Shown here one piece after another: positions 34,186 to 35,118 of a stretch of 35,118 bases of DNA. Numbering within the stretch: the stretch's first letter is position 1; each line of letters begins with the position of its first letter. Under the pieces are notes generated by a model that did not search any database, was not told the origin of the DNA, and saw only the letters and a list, made by a program, of their open reading frames with translations. The stretch comes from Pseudomonadota bacterium (lineage in GTDB: Bacteria; Pseudomonadota; Gammaproteobacteria; Steroidobacterales; Steroidobacteraceae). A program made the position numbers and the translations under genes. Location: the NCBI GenBank assembly GCA_947453225.1, contig CANGFV010000009.1:1-35118 (forward strand), given 5' to 3'.

Positions 34186-35064
34186 ATGGCTTTTCTTCAG
34201 CTCATCATCGAACTTGGTCACACCGATCCACAGCCGATGGAAGATGCGTTATTTGCTATCGGTGCGCTCTCGGTCACGCTCGAAGATGCTGCCGATGATC
34301 CAATACTTGAACCAGCACCGGGCGCACTACCCCTGTGGCCAACAATCAACATCAAAGCTCTATTTAGCGACAGCACCCATCAACATGAAGTGATTGATGC
34401 GCTACAACTGCAATTAGCAACGCCACTGCCAGTGCATCATTTTGAATTACTGGCCGATCGACCTTGGGAACGCGAATGGCTGAAAGATTTTCATGCCATG
34501 CAATTTGGCAAACGGTTGTGGATTTGCCCGAACGGACAGCGCCCGCAAGATCCTCACGCCATTATTGTCGACTTAGATCCCGGCCTAGCCTTCGGCACGG
34601 GCACCCATCCCACCACAGCGATGTGCTTGGAATGGCTGGATGAACATTCCGTTAAAGGCAAAAGTATCATTGATTATGGCTGTGGCTCAGGAATTCTGGC
34701 TATCACGGCACTCAAATTAGGCGCGCAGCATGTTCATGGTGTTGATATTGATCCGCAAGCCTTGATCGCCAGTCGCGATAATGCGACGCGTAACCATGTT
34801 AGCGATATGCTGAGCTTGAGTTTAAGTGACGAATCCCTAGAGCCTGCCGATGTGGTCATGGCTAATATTTTGGCCGGTCCGCTAGAGACTCTGGCGCCAC
34901 GTCTTGCGCAACTGACCAAACCACAGGGACATATTGTGCTGTCAGGCATACTGACAGAACAGGCTGCCTTGGTACACAATCGATATGCTGCTTGGTTTGA
35001 TATGCAACCGATAACGACACAAGGTGATTGGGCACGACTCAGTGGCAAACGAATTGCGACCTAA
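34186..35064 (+). CDS. prmA: Ribosomal protein L11 methyltransferase
   Basis: S-adenosylmethionine-dependent enzyme trimethylating lysines and the N-terminus of L11, 292 residues. An N-terminal substrate-recognition domain (1-90) is followed by the methyltransferase domain with motif I DYGCGSGILAITALKLGA, preceded by PGLAFGTGTHPTTAMCL, a PrmA hallmark. The catalytic-loop motif is VVMANILAGPLETLAP. ATG 34186 is the natural start. It lies between accC and the zinc-ribbon gene, as in Pseudomonas. Confidence 0.97.
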   Translation: MAFLQLIIELGHTDPQPMEDALFAIGALSVTLEDAADDPILEPAPGALPLWPTINIKALFSDSTHQHEVIDALQLQLATPLPVHHFELLADRPWEREWLKDFHAMQFGKRLWICPNGQRPQDPHAIIVDLDPGLAFGTGTHPTTAMCLEWLDEHSVKGKSIIDYGCGSGILAITALKLGAQHVHGVDIDPQALIASRDNATRNHVSDMLSLSLSDESLEPADVVMANILAGPLETLAPRLAQLTKPQGHIVLSGILTEQAALVHNRYAAWFDMQPITTQGDWARLSGKRIAT

Positions 35065-35079
35065 GAAACGGGAATTCAT

Positions 35080-35118
35080 GTGCTAACGCAATGCCCAAAC
35101 TGCCAAACCGTTTTTCGC
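35080..35118 (+). CDS. Zinc-ribbon (DUF3426-type) protein, first 13 codons only
   Basis: A GTG at 35080 opens a frame reading M-L-T-Q-C-P-N-C-Q-T-V-F-R up to the window end. The CPxC knuckle in this exact setting is the start of the zinc-ribbon domain of DUF3426 proteins, which commonly follow prmA in gammaproteobacteria. Only the zinc-ribbon start is visible; the membrane helix and the rest lie beyond the window. The frame begins 15 bases after the prmA stop, with GGGAA in the gap as a weak ribosome-binding site. Confidence 0.75.
   Translation, partial: MLTQCPNCQTVFR

Overview
The window is a chromosomal segment of a gammaproteobacterium with roughly balanced base composition. The clues are housekeeping neighbourhoods known from Pseudomonas and relatives: an M23 endopeptidase gene divergent from tyrS, with tyrS leading into an rRNA operon; groES-groEL; dsbD; and aroQ-accB-accC-prmA followed by a zinc-ribbon (DUF3426-type) gene. 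A CIRCE operator at groES and DUF6152-type proteins point away from enterics and Pseudomonas proper, possibly towards Steroidobacter-, Xanthomonas- or Woeseia-like lineages. The genus cannot be fixed by eye. No mobile element, CRISPR array, tRNA or prophage gene was seen.

Layout. 1-985 is the 5' two thirds of a 16S rRNA gene (minus strand), with its leader, boxA and a strong P1 promoter abutting the end of tyrS. 2.7-5.8 kb holds an M23 endopeptidase, proB and a very acidic DUF6763-like protein. From 5.8 to 18.4 kb every gene is on the minus strand, in four units. In transcription order these are: (i) a 2OG-Fe dioxygenase, a HupE/UreJ-type membrane protein and a membrane-anchored periplasmic protein; (ii) a DUF6152 protein with an exported partner; (iii) a seven-gene run of NikL-like, NikK-like (DUF4198), single-TM (DUF6162-like?), metal-binding SBP, ABC ATPase, ABC-3 permease and a second SBP without metal ligands; (iv) a winged-helix, membrane-anchored regulator coupled to a soluble lytic transglycosylase.

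Unit (iii) has the SBP-ATPase-permease-SBP order of the P. aeruginosa FpvCDEF iron-uptake transporter, preceded by exported and single-TM accessory proteins. Together with HupE and the dioxygenase, this makes 14.7-9.3 kb, and probably 18.4-9.3 kb, a candidate metal-acquisition locus whose composition does not match one textbook system. Several exported proteins here are predicted to start with histidine after signal-peptide removal.

18.4-18.8 kb has no convincing protein gene but encodes a very likely small RNA: three successive hairpins, a C6 loop, an anti-Shine-Dalgarno-like CCTCC segment and a strong intrinsic terminator. Then come fbp, glnS, a Blc-type lipocalin with a DUF6134-like protein, a fused two-domain DUF6152 protein, a DUF2322-like protein and groEL/groES. 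groES shows both a sigma-32-type promoter and a CIRCE operator. The right end carries dsbD, an outer-membrane barrel gene with a long 5'-UTR stem-loop, a TlpA-like thioredoxin, a two-repeat DUF1566 protein, aroQ, accB, accC, prmA and the first 13 codons of a zinc-ribbon gene.

All family names come from recognition of sequence patterns; no database was searched.
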